DNA of 62,511 nucleotides from an uncultured Pelagibacteraceae bacterium. Its GTDB lineage: Bacteria; Pseudomonadota; Alphaproteobacteria; Pelagibacterales; Pelagibacteraceae. The notes beneath the pieces were generated by a model. It did no database searches. It worked only from the letters and a program-made list of their open reading frames with translations, and had not been told where the DNA came from. The position numbers were made by a program, and so were the translations under genes. The stretch is from positions 1-62,511 of the forward strand of contig CABYVU010000006.1 in the NCBI GenBank assembly GCA_902522525.1. Reading direction: 5' to 3'. Shown here in pieces: positions 1 through 9,524 of this stretch. The stretch's first letter is position 1. The number at the start of each line of letters is the position of its first letter.

Positions 1-177
1 AAAAATTTAGAAAATAAAAATAATCTCGAAAATACATCTGAAGATTACACAAATTTATTAAAAATTAATAAATTGATAGAAAAAAAATTCCAAAATAATT
101 TTAAAGAAATATCAGATAAAACAAATTTTAAAATTAAAGATATAAAATCAAATAAAAATGCAAAAAAAGTTAAATAA
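1..177 (+). CDS. C-terminal end of an unidentified lysine/asparagine-rich protein (partial)
   Basis: An open frame enters from the left edge in frame 1 and stops at TAA 175-177, giving 58 residues that are rich in Lys, Asn, Ile and Glu and look helical. Its end overlaps the ispA start (ATG 158) by 20 nt, so the two genes are probably co-transcribed. In many alphaproteobacteria xseB precedes ispA-dxs, but I do not see the typical exonuclease VII small-subunit pattern here, so I leave the product unnamed. Confidence 0.5.
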   Translation, partial: KNLENKNNLENTSEDYTNLLKINKLIEKKFQNNFKEISDKTNFKIKDIKSNKNAKKVK

Positions 178-1027
178 AATAGCTTATAGAACTAATAACT
201 ATCTTTATAAATATTTTTCTAAACAAAAAAAAACTGAGCTCATCAAACCGATGCTTTATGGTCTTTTACCTGGAGGTAAAAAAGTAAGATCAAAAATACT
301 CTTTGATATTGGATCTATATTTAAGGTGGATAAAAAAAAAATTTTACAAGTTGCAGCTGCAGTTGAATGTATTCATGCTTATTCACTAATACATGATGAT
401 TTGCCATGTATGGATAATGACAGTTTAAGAAGAGGAAAATTGACGACACATAAAAAATTTAGCGAGTCAACGGCAATTCTTGCTGGTAATTCTTTACTTA
501 CTATTGCATTTCAAATTCTTAGTGAAAAAAAATTATATTTAAATGAACAAAAAAAAATAAAACTAATAAACTTACTCTCTGAAAGTTCAGGACATACAGG
601 AATTGCTGGAGGGCAGTTTTTAGACTTAAGTTATGAAAAAATTAAAAAAACTAAAAAACAAATTATAGATATGCAAATTAAAAAAACTGGAAAGCTATTT
701 AGTTTTTGTTGTGTTGCTCCCATTATAATTTCTGGTAAAACAAAATACCTAAATAAGTTTAATAAAATAGGTAATGAAATTGGATTATTATTTCAAATTG
801 CTGATGACTTAATAGATTTAAGGGGAAAAACATCCAGTGCAGGAAAAAAAACGAAAAAAGATTTAAAAATGGGAAAAGCTACTTTAATAAGTTTACTTGG
901 CACTAATAATACTATTAAATATGCAGATAATTTAAAATTAAAAATATTTAAAAGTTTAAAAATTTTTGGAAAAAAAGGCGACGATTTTAGGGAAACAATA
1001 AATTACATTTTAAATAGAACAAAGTGA
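158..1027 (+). CDS. ispA: Short-chain polyprenyl diphosphate synthase (farnesyl/geranyl diphosphate synthase)
   Basis: A 289-residue trans-isoprenyl diphosphate synthase that condenses IPP with allylic diphosphates, probably to farnesyl diphosphate. The first aspartate-rich motif DDLPCMD lies at residues 80-86 and the second, DDLID, at about 216-220. The GGKKVRS motif near residue 39 binds IPP. The four residues between the Asp pair and the third Asp (DDxxxxD) fit the bacterial FPP/GGPP type. The length is usual for IspA. The gene ends in a GTGA overlap with dxs, so both isoprenoid genes are translationally coupled. A second, longer-chain relative lies about 4 kb away on the opposite strand. 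The exact chain length is inferred, not shown. Confidence 0.92.
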   Translation: MQKKLNKIAYRTNNYLYKYFSKQKKTELIKPMLYGLLPGGKKVRSKILFDIGSIFKVDKKKILQVAAAVECIHAYSLIHDDLPCMDNDSLRRGKLTTHKKFSESTAILAGNSLLTIAFQILSEKKLYLNEQKKIKLINLLSESSGHTGIAGGQFLDLSYEKIKKTKKQIIDMQIKKTGKLFSFCCVAPIIISGKTKYLNKFNKIGNEIGLLFQIADDLIDLRGKTSSAGKKTKKDLKMGKATLISLLGTNNTIKYADNLKLKIFKSLKIFGKKGDDFRETINYILNRTK

Positions 1028-2937
1028 GCAATAATTATAAATTTCTAAATAATATTAATTTCCCAGATGATGTGAAAAAATTATCACAATCTGATATTAA
1101 GATTTTGGCAGATGAAGTTCGACAAGAATTAATTGATGTTGTGTCTGAAACAGGAGGGCATTTAGGTGCTGGGCTAGGAGTTGTAGAATTGACTGTTGCC
1201 TTACACTACATATTTAATACTCCTCATGATAAATTAATTTGGGACGTCGGGCATCAAACGTATCCACATAAAATATTAACCGGTAGAAAAAAACAAATAA
1301 GAACTCTTAGAAAAGGTGAGGGATTATCGGGTTTTACAAAAAGATCAGAAAGTGAGTATGATCCATTTGGTGCCGCTCACAGCTCAACTTCTATTTCATC
1401 TGCATTAGGAATAGCAGTAGCTAATAAGTTATCAAATAAATCAGGTAATGTTATTGCAGTCATAGGTGATGGAGCGATAAGTGCTGGAATGGCTTATGAG
1501 GCTATGAATAATGCAGGAGCAAGCAAAACAAAGATGATTGTTGTTTTAAATGACAACGACATGTCGATTGCTAAACCTGTTGGTGCCATGAGAAAATATC
1601 TTGCAAAAATTTTATCTGGTAAAATTTATTTCAGCTTTAGAGAAACATTAAAATTAATTATATCTGCTTTTTCAAAAAGATTTAAAAATCAAGCAGGAAA
1701 AGCAGAAGATTTTTTAAGATCTGCAGTCACAGGAGGAACATTATTCAATTCTTTGGGATTTTACTATATTGGACCAATAGATGGACATGATATTGACTCA
1801 ATGGTTTCAGTATTTGATAATGCGAAAAATATTAATTATGATGGACCAATTTTAATCCATGTTAAAACTGAAAAAGGAAAAGGTTATTCTTTTGCTGAAA
1901 AATCAGAGGATAAATTTCATGGTGTTTCAAAATTTAATATAAAAACAGGAGAACAAGAAAAATCAAAATCTAATACTCCTTCTTATACAAAAGTATTCGC
2001 CAATTCATTAATTAAACATGCGGAAAAAGATAGCAAAGTTGTTGGTATAACTGCTGCTATGCCATCAGGAACAGGAATGGATTTATTTGGAAAAAAATTT
2101 CCAGAAAGAATGTTTGATGTTGGGATTGCTGAGCAACATGCGGTTACTTTTGCTGCAGGTATGGCTACCGAAGGGTACAAACCTTATGCTGCAATATATT
2201 CAACTTTTCTTCAAAGAGCTTACGATCAAGTCGTTCATGATGTAGCAATACAATCCTTGCCAGTTAGATTTGCAATCGATAGAGCAGGGTTAGTTGGTGC
2301 TGATGGCCCAACACACGCTGGATCCTTTGATATAACATACCTTTCAACATTACCAAATTTTGTGGTAATGGCTGCAAGTGATGAAGCAGAGCTTGTAAAA
2401 ATGATAAATACATCAATGGATATAAACGATAGACCATCAGCTTTTAGATACCCAAGAGGTAATGGTGTGGGAGTTCAATTACCTGAAATAACTGAGAAAA
2501 TTGAGTTAGGTAAAGCAAAAATAATTAAACAAGGAAAAAAAGTTGCAATCTTAAATTTTGGAGCAAGATTAAAGGAGTGTATTTTGGCATCCGAAAATTT
2601 AACAAAAAAAGGAATTGATATCTCAATTATAGATGCAAGATTTGCAAAACCTTTAGATGAAAACCTAATATGGCAAATTGCTACTGAACATGAAGTTTTG
2701 ATTACAATAGAAGAAGGTTCAATTGGGGGATTTGGATCTCACGTGAGCCAATTTTTAAGTGAAAAAAATTTATTGGACAGTAATCTTAAATTTAGATCAA
2801 TGATATTACCTGATAGATTTATTGATCATGATAAACCTGAGTTAATGTATAAATTTGCCAATTTAGACTCTATTGGTATTGAAAATAAAATTTTAGATAC
2901 TTTAAATTCAAAAGTTTTAATTAAAAAATCTAATTAA
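1024..2937 (+). CDS. dxs: 1-deoxy-D-xylulose-5-phosphate synthase
   Basis: First enzyme of the MEP isoprenoid pathway. It is thiamine diphosphate-dependent and condenses pyruvate with glyceraldehyde 3-phosphate. The 637-residue length is normal. The N-terminal part carries the [15 protein letters not shown] segment and the TPP/Mg motif [13 protein letters not shown] at about residues 147-159. The transketolase-like pyrimidine domain contains [12 protein letters not shown] and [10 protein letters not shown]. The C-terminal transketolase domain is complete. The GTG start at 1024 overlaps the ispA stop (GTGA), a layout seen in many alphaproteobacteria. The stop overlaps that of convergent aroC by 4 nt (2934-2937), leaving no room for a dedicated terminator between them. 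Confidence 0.96.
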   Translation: MSNNYKFLNNINFPDDVKKLSQSDIKILADEVRQELIDVVSETGGHLGAGLGVVELTVALHYIFNTPHDKLIWDVGHQTYPHKILTGRKKQIRTLRKGEGLSGFTKRSESEYDPFGAAHSSTSISSALGIAVANKLSNKSGNVIAVIGDGAISAGMAYEAMNNAGASKTKMIVVLNDNDMSIAKPVGAMRKYLAKILSGKIYFSFRETLKLIISAFSKRFKNQAGKAEDFLRSAVTGGTLFNSLGFYYIGPIDGHDIDSMVSVFDNAKNINYDGPILIHVKTEKGKGYSFAEKSEDKFHGVSKFNIKTGEQEKSKSNTPSYTKVFANSLIKHAEKDSKVVGITAAMPSGTGMDLFGKKFPERMFDVGIAEQHAVTFAAGMATEGYKPYAAIYSTFLQRAYDQVVHDVAIQSLPVRFAIDRAGLVGADGPTHAGSFDITYLSTLPNFVVMAASDEAELVKMINTSMDINDRPSAFRYPRGNGVGVQLPEITEKIELGKAKIIKQGKKVAILNFGARLKECILASENLTKKGIDISIIDARFAKPLDENLIWQIATEHEVLITIEEGSIGGFGSHVSQFLSEKNLLDSNLKFRSMILPDRFIDHDKPELMYKFANLDSIGIENKILDTLNSKVLIKKSN

Positions 2938-4019
2938 ATTTTATTTTGTGCTGTATTCATTAAATAGTGATCAAGAATTACACAATGCATCATTGCCTCT
3001 CCTATTGGCACTGCTCTAATTCCAACACATGGGTCGTGTCTTCCTTTTACAGATATTGTAGTATTCTTTCCAAATCTGTCGATTGTTTTCCTTGATGATA
3101 AAATAGATGATGTTGGTTTTACTGCAAATGAAACATTTATTTCTTGTCCAGTAGATATTCCTCCAAGAATTCCTCCTGCATTATTTGATTTAAAACTAGT
3201 TTTACCTTTTCTTTGTAAAATTTCATCCGAGTTTTCCTCACCAGTAAACATTGCTGATTTCATTCCTGATCCAATATTTACCCCCTTTACAGCATTAATG
3301 CTCATCATCGCAGCTGCTAAATCCATATCTAATTTGGAATATATTGGCGCTCCAAGTCCTAAAGGTACCCCTCTTGCTCTTATCTCAATTATTGCTCCAC
3401 AAGATGAACCAGCTTTTCTTATGCTGAGTAAATATTTTTCCCAGAGCTTAATTACAGATTTATCAGGACAAAAAAATGGATTTGTAGATATAGTTTTGTC
3501 TTTCCATTTGTTTATATCACACCCTAAAATTCCTAATTGTACAACTGCACCGACTGCTTGATATTTAGCACCAATCTTATTTTTCAAAACTACTTTTGCA
3601 ATTGCCCCTGCTGCAACTCTTGCTGCAGTCTCCCGGGCTGATTGTCTTCCGCCTCCTCTATAGTCCCGAATTCCATACTTTTTAAAATAAGTGTAATCTG
3701 CATGTCCTGGTCGAAATTTGTTCTTTATTGTCTCATAATCTCTTGATCTCATGTCTTTGTTATTAATTATTAAAGATATCGGAGTTCCAGTAGTTTTTCC
3801 CTCAAAAACACCAGATAAAATATTAATTTTGTCATCCTCTTTTCTTTGTGTTGTGAATTTAGATTGACCTGGTTTTCGTTTATTAAGTTCTTTTTGAATA
3901 TCACTTTCCTTTATTGGAACATTTGGTGGGCATCCGTCCACAACACACCCAATTGCAGGACCATGAGACTCTCCCCAAGTAGTAAATCTAAATAACTTTC
4001 CAAAAGTATTAAATGACAT
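2934..4019 (-). CDS. aroC: Chorismate synthase
   Basis: Last step of the shikimate pathway: EPSP to chorismate, using reduced FMN. The 361-residue protein shows the family signatures [14 protein letters not shown] near the N-terminus, the central [18 protein letters not shown] segment and R/D/S-rich FMN-binding segments near the C-terminus ([18 protein letters not shown]). It is transcribed from the minus strand against dxs, with 4 nt of tail-to-tail overlap. The start codon is only about 32 nt from the preferred divergent pdxH start, so the two promoters must overlap each other and possibly the coding ends. Confidence 0.96.
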   Translation of the reverse strand: MSFNTFGKLFRFTTWGESHGPAIGCVVDGCPPNVPIKESDIQKELNKRKPGQSKFTTQRKEDDKINILSGVFEGKTTGTPISLIINNKDMRSRDYETIKNKFRPGHADYTYFKKYGIRDYRGGGRQSARETAARVAAGAIAKVVLKNKIGAKYQAVGAVVQLGILGCDINKWKDKTISTNPFFCPDKSVIKLWEKYLLSIRKAGSSCGAIIEIRARGVPLGLGAPIYSKLDMDLAAAMMSINAVKGVNIGSGMKSAMFTGEENSDEILQRKGKTSFKSNNAGGILGGISTGQEINVSFAVKPTSSILSSRKTIDRFGKNTTISVKGRHDPCVGIRAVPIGEAMMHCVILDHYLMNTAQNKI

Positions 4020-4051
4020 TATCTTACTGTATAAATTATTTTTTTAAAATT

Positions 4052-4675
4052 ATGAACGAAAAAAACTCACTTGGATTAAATCTTTGCTTTAAAGATCATA
4101 ATAACCCAATAAAACTTTTTGAAGAATGGTTCAATAAAGCAAAAAAAACTGAAATTAATGACCCAAATGCGTTTGCTGTAGGCACTGTTAATAAAAAAGG
4201 ATTTCCAACAGTCAGAATGGTTCTTCTTAAAGATTTTGATAAAAATGGTTTCGTTTTTTATACAAATTTAAAAAGTGATAAAAGTAAAGCCATTAAAAAT
4301 TCTTCTAAAATTTCCATGTGTTTTCATTGGAAAAGCCTACAAAGACAAATTAGGGTAATTGGTATTGCATCTAAAGTTTCAAAAAAAGAAGCTGATGATT
4401 ATTATAAATCAAGAGCATATGGAAGTAGAATCGGTGCGTGGGCTTCACAGCAGAGCAGCATTTTAAAAAAAAGAGACGATTTATATAAATCCATAAAAGA
4501 ATTTAAAAAAAAATTCCCAAATCAAAAAAAAGTACCACGACCAGAATACTGGTCAGGCTGGAGAATAAAACCTAAAGAAATAGAATTCTGGCTTGATGGT
4601 CAAAATCGAATTCATGAAAGATTGAAATACATTAAAAAAACTAAAAGTTGGAAAAAAGTATTGCTAAGCCCTTAG
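4052..4675 (+). CDS. pdxH: Pyridoxine/pyridoxamine 5'-phosphate oxidase
   Basis: FMN-dependent oxidase that makes pyridoxal 5'-phosphate from PNP or PMP. The frame is open from an ATG at 4013, but that start would overlap the divergent aroC start and adds 13 hydrophobic residues absent from the family. The ATG at 4052 gives 207 residues, near the usual length. Recognisable segments are the FMN-binding RMVLLKDFD and FYTNLKSDKSKA stretches, RQIRVIGIA, SRIGAWASQQS and the C-terminal WSGWRIKP...EFW...RIHER. The 3' end overlaps the convergent polyprenyl synthase by 4 nt (4672-4675). Confidence 0.94.
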   Translation: MNEKNSLGLNLCFKDHNNPIKLFEEWFNKAKKTEINDPNAFAVGTVNKKGFPTVRMVLLKDFDKNGFVFYTNLKSDKSKAIKNSSKISMCFHWKSLQRQIRVIGIASKVSKKEADDYYKSRAYGSRIGAWASQQSSILKKRDDLYKSIKEFKKKFPNQKKVPRPEYWSGWRIKPKEIEFWLDGQNRIHERLKYIKKTKSWKKVLLSP

Positions 4676-5685
4676 AAATTTCTCTCTATACTAAAAGATG
4701 TTAAATTTTTAAGTATGTTTTTTTCATCAGACTCCTCAAAAACACTTAAAGAATTAGAAGCTAAATTTATATAATGCTCTGCTTTTTTATAACACTCTTT
4801 AATTATGTTATTTTTTTTTATTAGATTTAGAACATATTCTAAATCTTTCTTTTCACGAATTTGTTTTTCAAATAAAGATTTTAATTTTTCTTTTTCAACA
4901 TCATCTAATTTTTGATAAAGTAGAATTATAGGTAAAGTTACTTTTCCCTCATAAAAATCATTACCAATGTTTTTTCCAAATAATTTTAATTCAGAATTAT
5001 AATCTAATGTGTCATCTGCAATTTGAAATGTGAGACCTAGGTTTTTTCCATAAAATTCTAAAGCGTTTTTAAATTTTAAATCTTTTTCTGAAATAATTGC
5101 GCCAACTTTAGTGGCTGCTGCAAATAATGATGCAGTCTTTGAGGAAATAATATTAAGATACGTCTCCTCTAACATGTCTATTTCTTTATTGTGTTGCAAT
5201 TGTAGAACTTCACCTTGAGCAATTTCTGACGATGTGTTAGCCAAAAGTTTAAGTAATTCTAAATTTCCATCTTCAACCATCATTTCAAAACATTTGCTTA
5301 AGAGATAATCGCCTACTAAAATTGATGATTGATTTCCCCAGATCTTATTTAAGGTCTTTTTTCCTCTTCTAATTTTAGAGTTATCAATTACATCATCGTG
5401 CATTAAAGTTGCTGCATGGATTAATTCAACACATGCAGCCAGATTAACATCTCTTAATCCTTTCTCGTATCCACAAATTTTTGAGCATTGCAACGTTAAT
5501 AGAGCTCTAAGTCTTTTACCTCCAGTACTTAAATGATATTTTGTCATCTTTTGAACTAACTCAACTTTACTTGCTAATCTGGAATAAATTTTTTCTTCAA
5601 CTAGAATCAACTTATCTTCAACTGAGTTTTTTAAGTCAGTATAAGAATTATTAATTTGTTTTTTAAGCTGAATTACAGTTCCCAT
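4672..5685 (-). CDS. ispB: Long-chain polyprenyl diphosphate synthase (ubiquinone side chain, IspB/DdsA type)
   Basis: A 337-residue trans-prenyltransferase with two aspartate-rich motifs, DDVID at residues 97-101 and DDTLD at about 224-228, and STGGKRLRALL near residue 53. A DDxxD first motif with hydrophobic residues just before it (AATLM) is typical of long-chain (octa- to decaprenyl) synthases that supply the quinone tail. ispA has the longer DDxxxxD form. The chain length cannot be read from the sequence, so ispB is used loosely. The gene is transcribed away from sppA across a 110-bp divergent spacer (5686-5795). Confidence 0.88.
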   Translation of the reverse strand: MGTVIQLKKQINNSYTDLKNSVEDKLILVEEKIYSRLASKVELVQKMTKYHLSTGGKRLRALLTLQCSKICGYEKGLRDVNLAACVELIHAATLMHDDVIDNSKIRRGKKTLNKIWGNQSSILVGDYLLSKCFEMMVEDGNLELLKLLANTSSEIAQGEVLQLQHNKEIDMLEETYLNIISSKTASLFAAATKVGAIISEKDLKFKNALEFYGKNLGLTFQIADDTLDYNSELKLFGKNIGNDFYEGKVTLPIILLYQKLDDVEKEKLKSLFEKQIREKKDLEYVLNLIKKNNIIKECYKKAEHYINLASNSLSVFEESDEKNILKNLTSFSIERNF

Positions 5686-5727
5686 GTTTTAAAACTATTA
5701 TATACAAATTATTAATATACTTATCAA

Positions 5728-5755
5728 TTGACGCACCTTATTCTTTAATTATAAC
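5728..5755 (+). promoter_or_regulatory. Sigma-70-type promoter for the sppA-glyQS-ppdK unit
   Basis: TTGACG (5728-5733) and TATAAC (5750-5755) are separated by 16 nt in the divergent spacer between the polyprenyl synthase and the S49 peptidase. The -35 box differs from TTGACA at one position and the -10 box from TATAAT at one position. The predicted start of transcription near 5762 leaves a leader of about 34 nt before the ATG at 5796. This is a sequence match only. Confidence 0.6.
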
Positions 5756-5795
5756 TAGGGTTTATAATATATTTATAAAACTTATAAAAATTTTA

Positions 5796-6605
5796 ATGTT
5801 TTCATTTTTAAAAAAAAAAAAAGTTATTAGCCATCTTAAACTATCTGGCGTTATAGGAAATGTTGGAAAATTTAGACAAGGAATAGATTATTCAAGCCAG
5901 GAAGAAATAATTAAAAAAGCTTTCTCACTAAAAAAAGCATTAGTAGTAGCAATTACAATAAACTCACCAGGAGGATCTCCAGTTCAATCACATCTGATAT
6001 ATAAACTTATTAAGGAACAATCAAAAAAAACAAAAAAAAAAGTGATTGTGTTTGCTGAAGATGTGGCTGCTTCCGGTGGATACCTGATCGCTTGTGCTGG
6101 TGATGAGATATATGCAAACTCAAGTTCGATAATAGGATCAATTGGCGTTATTTCTGCATCATTCGGATTTAAAAACTTAATAGAAAAAATTGGAGTTCAA
6201 AGAAGAGTGTATACAGCAGGAAAGAATAAAAGTACTTTAGACCCTTTTCTTGATGAAAAAGAAGAGGATATAAATCGGTTAAAAAATATTCAATTAGAAA
6301 TTCATCAGGACTTTATTGATGTCGTTGAGGAGAGTAGAAAGGAAAAACTAAACAAAAATTCTGGTATTGAACTTTTTTCAGGTGAGTTTTGGGCTGGAAA
6401 AAAAGCAAAAGAATTAGGTTTAATAGATGGCTTGGGTAATGCAGAACAAATATTAAGAGAAAAATATGGAGATCAAATTGAGATTAAGAAATTTGAAAAA
6501 AGTAAAGGGTGGTTGTCAAAAAAATTATCCTCCTCAGAAAATTATACTGATAAAGTAATCAGTTTATTAGAAGAAAGATCAATCTGGCATAGGTATGGTC
6601 TATAA
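5796..6605 (+). CDS. S49 family serine peptidase (SppA/SohB-like)
   Basis: A 269-residue short-form member of the signal peptide peptidase A family, thought to degrade membrane-embedded peptides after signal cleavage. The nucleophile Ser93 lies in [17 protein letters not shown], and the general-base Lys is probably Lys145 in the [11 protein letters not shown] segment, the Ser/Lys dyad arrangement of this family. SPGGSPV near residue 58 forms the substrate strand. No clear transmembrane anchor precedes the domain: the N-terminus is a short run with four lysines encoded by a 13-nt A stretch (5810-5822) that remains in frame. The gene heads a tight unit, overlapping glyQ by 11 nt. Confidence 0.88.
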   Translation: MFSFLKKKKVISHLKLSGVIGNVGKFRQGIDYSSQEEIIKKAFSLKKALVVAITINSPGGSPVQSHLIYKLIKEQSKKTKKKVIVFAEDVAASGGYLIACAGDEIYANSSSIIGSIGVISASFGFKNLIEKIGVQRRVYTAGKNKSTLDPFLDEKEEDINRLKNIQLEIHQDFIDVVEESRKEKLNKNSGIELFSGEFWAGKKAKELGLIDGLGNAEQILREKYGDQIEIKKFEKSKGWLSKKLSSSENYTDKVISLLEERSIWHRYGL

Positions 6606-7467
6606 AACACAAAAAAAAACTTTATCTTTTCAAGACACAATCTTTAATTTACAAAAGTACTGGTCAAAAAAAGGTTGTGTAATATTACAGCCGTACGATC
6701 TAGAGGTAGGAGCTGGAACATTTCATCCAGCAACCACTCTAAGATCGCTTGGTCCAAAACCATGGAAAACTGCATATGTTCAACCATCACGTAGACCGAC
6801 TGACGGAAGATATGGTGACAACCCCAATAGATTACAACATTACTATCAGTTCCAAGTATTAATTAAACCCTCGCCAAAAGAAATAAAAAAGATGTATTTA
6901 AATAGCCTGTCATCAATAGGTATTAATTATGAGGAGCACGATATAAGATTTGTTGAAGATGACTGGGAAAGTCCTACTCTTGGAGCAGCAGGCCTTGGAT
7001 GGGAAGTTTGGTGTGATGGTATGGAAGTAACGCAATTTACCTACTTTCAACAAATGGCTGGAGTTGAATGTAAACCTGTATCTGTCGAAATTACATATGG
7101 ATTAGAGAGATTGAGTATGTTTATTCAAAACAAAAAAAGTGTTTTTGACTTAATTTGGAATGATGAAGGAATAACTTACAAAGATGTTTTTCATAAGTCA
7201 GAAAAAGAATTTTCAGCATATAATTTTGAATACGCCAACACTGATAATTTATTTAAAATATTTGAAATGCTTGAAGAGGAGACAAAATTGTTAGTTGAAA
7301 AAAAAATTTCACTTCCAGCATACGATCAATGTTTAAAATGTAGCCATGTGTTTAATATTCTAGATGCTAGAGGGGTGATTAGTGTAGCACAAAGGGCTGA
7401 ATATATTGCAAGAATAAGGGAACTAACTAAATCAATTGGGAAAGTTTGGATTGAAAGCCAAAGTTAA
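6595..7467 (+). CDS. glyQ: Glycyl-tRNA synthetase alpha subunit
   Basis: Catalytic (class II) subunit of the alpha2-beta2 bacterial glycyl-tRNA synthetase, charging tRNA-Gly. The 290 residues contain the hallmark stretches [46 protein letters not shown] and [20 protein letters not shown]. Length and motifs are normal. The stop and the glyS start overlap by 1 nt (TAATG), giving translational coupling of the two subunits, as expected for equal stoichiometry. Confidence 0.97.
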   Translation: MVYKTQKKTLSFQDTIFNLQKYWSKKGCVILQPYDLEVGAGTFHPATTLRSLGPKPWKTAYVQPSRRPTDGRYGDNPNRLQHYYQFQVLIKPSPKEIKKMYLNSLSSIGINYEEHDIRFVEDDWESPTLGAAGLGWEVWCDGMEVTQFTYFQQMAGVECKPVSVEITYGLERLSMFIQNKKSVFDLIWNDEGITYKDVFHKSEKEFSAYNFEYANTDNLFKIFEMLEEETKLLVEKKISLPAYDQCLKCSHVFNILDARGVISVAQRAEYIARIRELTKSIGKVWIESQS

Positions 7468-9523
7468 TGTCAGAATTATTTGTAGAGCTATTTAGTGAGG
7501 AAATTCCTGCAAAGCTTCAGATAAATGCAAGGAATGAGTTAAAAAAAAATATTAAAAATTTTTTTATTGAAAACCAAATTAAATTTAATGAAAATTTCAA
7601 TGTTTATTCAACACCAAATAGACTAGTTCTACATATTAATAAAATCGCTAGTGAAATTAAACTCAACTCAGAGGAAATAAGAGGTCCAAATGTTAATGCT
7701 CCCGATAAAGCTTTAGAGGGATTTATTAGATCAAACAATACAACATTAGAAAAAATTTTTAAAAAAAGTACTGAGAAAGGTGAATTCTACTTTTTTAAAA
7801 AAGAGTCTAGAAAAATAAAAGTTTCAGATTTATTAGAAAAAAATTTAAGTGAAATCTTAACAAAGATAACTTGGAATAAATCTATGAAATGGGCAAATTA
7901 TGATCTTTACTGGGGAAGACCTCTTAAATCCATTTTAGCAATATTTAATAAAAAACCTCTTAATTTTGTTTTTAACCACATAAATAGCTCCAACAAGACT
8001 TTTACAGATAAATCACTAGAAGAAGGTTTAAAAATTTTTAACGACTTTGATTCGTATATAAAGTTTTTTAAACAAAAAGGTATTTTAATTGATCAAGATT
8101 TAAGAAAAAAAATAATAAGATTAATGAAATAATTAATAAAAAAAATTTAAAAATCGAACAGAATGAAAGGCTTATAGATGAAATAGTAAATATAGTTGAA
8201 AAACCAGCAGTAATTATCTGTGATTTTGACAAAAAATTTTTGAATGTACCTAGTGAAATATTGATTACGACTATGCAGAGTCATCAAAAATATTTACCAA
8301 CTTTTGATAAAAAAAATAATCTTACAAATAATTTTTTTGTAGTTTCAGATATAAAAGACACTAAAGGTTTTGTTAAATTAGGAAATGAGAGAGTGATTGA
8401 GGCAAGATTAAGCGATGCTGAGTTTTTTTGGGAAAAAAATAAAACTCAAAATTTAGTTAAACAAGTAGATAAATTGAAAAATATAAATTATTTTAAAGGT
8501 TTAGGATCCTACTTTGACAAAATTCAACGAATGAGAAAGTTATCATCATTAATTTCTGATGATTTTTTAATTAGTAAAGATAAAATTGAAATAGCTTCAT
8601 CAATTTGTAAAGTTGATTTAATGTCTGATCTTGTCGGAGAATTTCCAGAACTCCAAGGTATTGTTGGTGGTCACTTTGCAAAGTTTCAAGGGTTTGATAA
8701 AGAAGTTTGTCTTGCTGTATCTGAACAATATTTGCCTAATGGCATGGAAAGCAAATTACCAAAAAAAATGTACAGTGTTGCTTTATCTCTAAGTGATAAA
8801 CTAGATTCATTAGTAGGTTTTTTTGGAATAAATCTGAAACCTACTAGTTCAAAAGACCCATATGCCATAAGAAGAATGGCTATAAGTCTTGTAAGATTAG
8901 TTGTTGAAAATGAAATAAAAATCAAATTAAAAGATTTAATTGTTTACACTTGTTCAGCATATAGAGATCAGGGCCATGATTTTGATACCAAAAAGATACA
9001 AAACGAATTAAGCGATTTCATAATTGAGAGATTAAAAAATTATTTAAAAGAAAAAAAAATAAGACAAGATATAATTGAAAGCTCAACATTTTTGCTTGGA
9101 TTGGATGACTTACTAAAGGCTTATAAAAAATCTTTATGTTTAAATAAAAATATTAAAAAAGAAATCGGTTTTGAAACTATCGCAGTATACAAAAGATCTT
9201 CAAATATATTAAATAATGAAGAAAAAATATCTATCGAAACTCTTGGTTTTGCAGATCCAGGCTTATTTAAAAATGATTATGAGAAAAAATTATATAAAAA
9301 AATAAATGATATAAGAAAATATTTTTTGAGTATTGGAAAAGATGAAAATTACGAGGAAAGTCTAAAAATTTTATCAAGCATTAAGAACGAGGTAAACGAT
9401 TTTTTCGATAATGTTATTGTTAACGACGAAGATATAATAATTAAAAAAAATAGATTAGAATTATTAAATATGTTGTGTAAAACTTTTGATAACTATTTTA
9501 ATTTTTCAAAAATAGAAGTCTAG
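7467..9523 (+). CDS. glyS: Glycyl-tRNA synthetase beta subunit, interrupted by a -1 frameshift at an A8 run
   Basis: Two frames cover one GlyS protein. Frame A runs from ATG 7467 to TAA 8130-8132 (221 aa: SELFVELFSEEIPAKLQ, RGPNVNAPDKALEGF). The second frame is continuous from the A8 run at 8105-8112 through to 9523 and carries the next part of the family pattern (LIDEIVNIVEKPAVI, SEILITTMQSHQKYLP, DPYAIRRMA). Adding one A to the run gives a single frame of about 685 residues, the usual GlyS length (E. coli about 689). The beta subunit is needed for tRNA binding and is essential, so the break is unlikely to be a true null. Consensus error or transcriptional slippage are the likely explanations. 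A stand-alone downstream start (TTG 8240) is possible but would omit conserved residues. The gene ends 1 nt before ppdK. Confidence 0.9.
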
Positions 9524-9524
9524 T

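Noticed and set aside
1..177. Naming the left-edge partial gene xseB from its position before ispA
   Set aside because: The visible residues lack the exonuclease VII small-subunit pattern, so the name would rest on context alone.
4013..4051. Longer N-terminus for pdxH starting at ATG 4013
   Set aside because: It would overlap the divergent aroC start and adds a hydrophobic stretch not found in the family; the ATG at 4052 gives the usual length.
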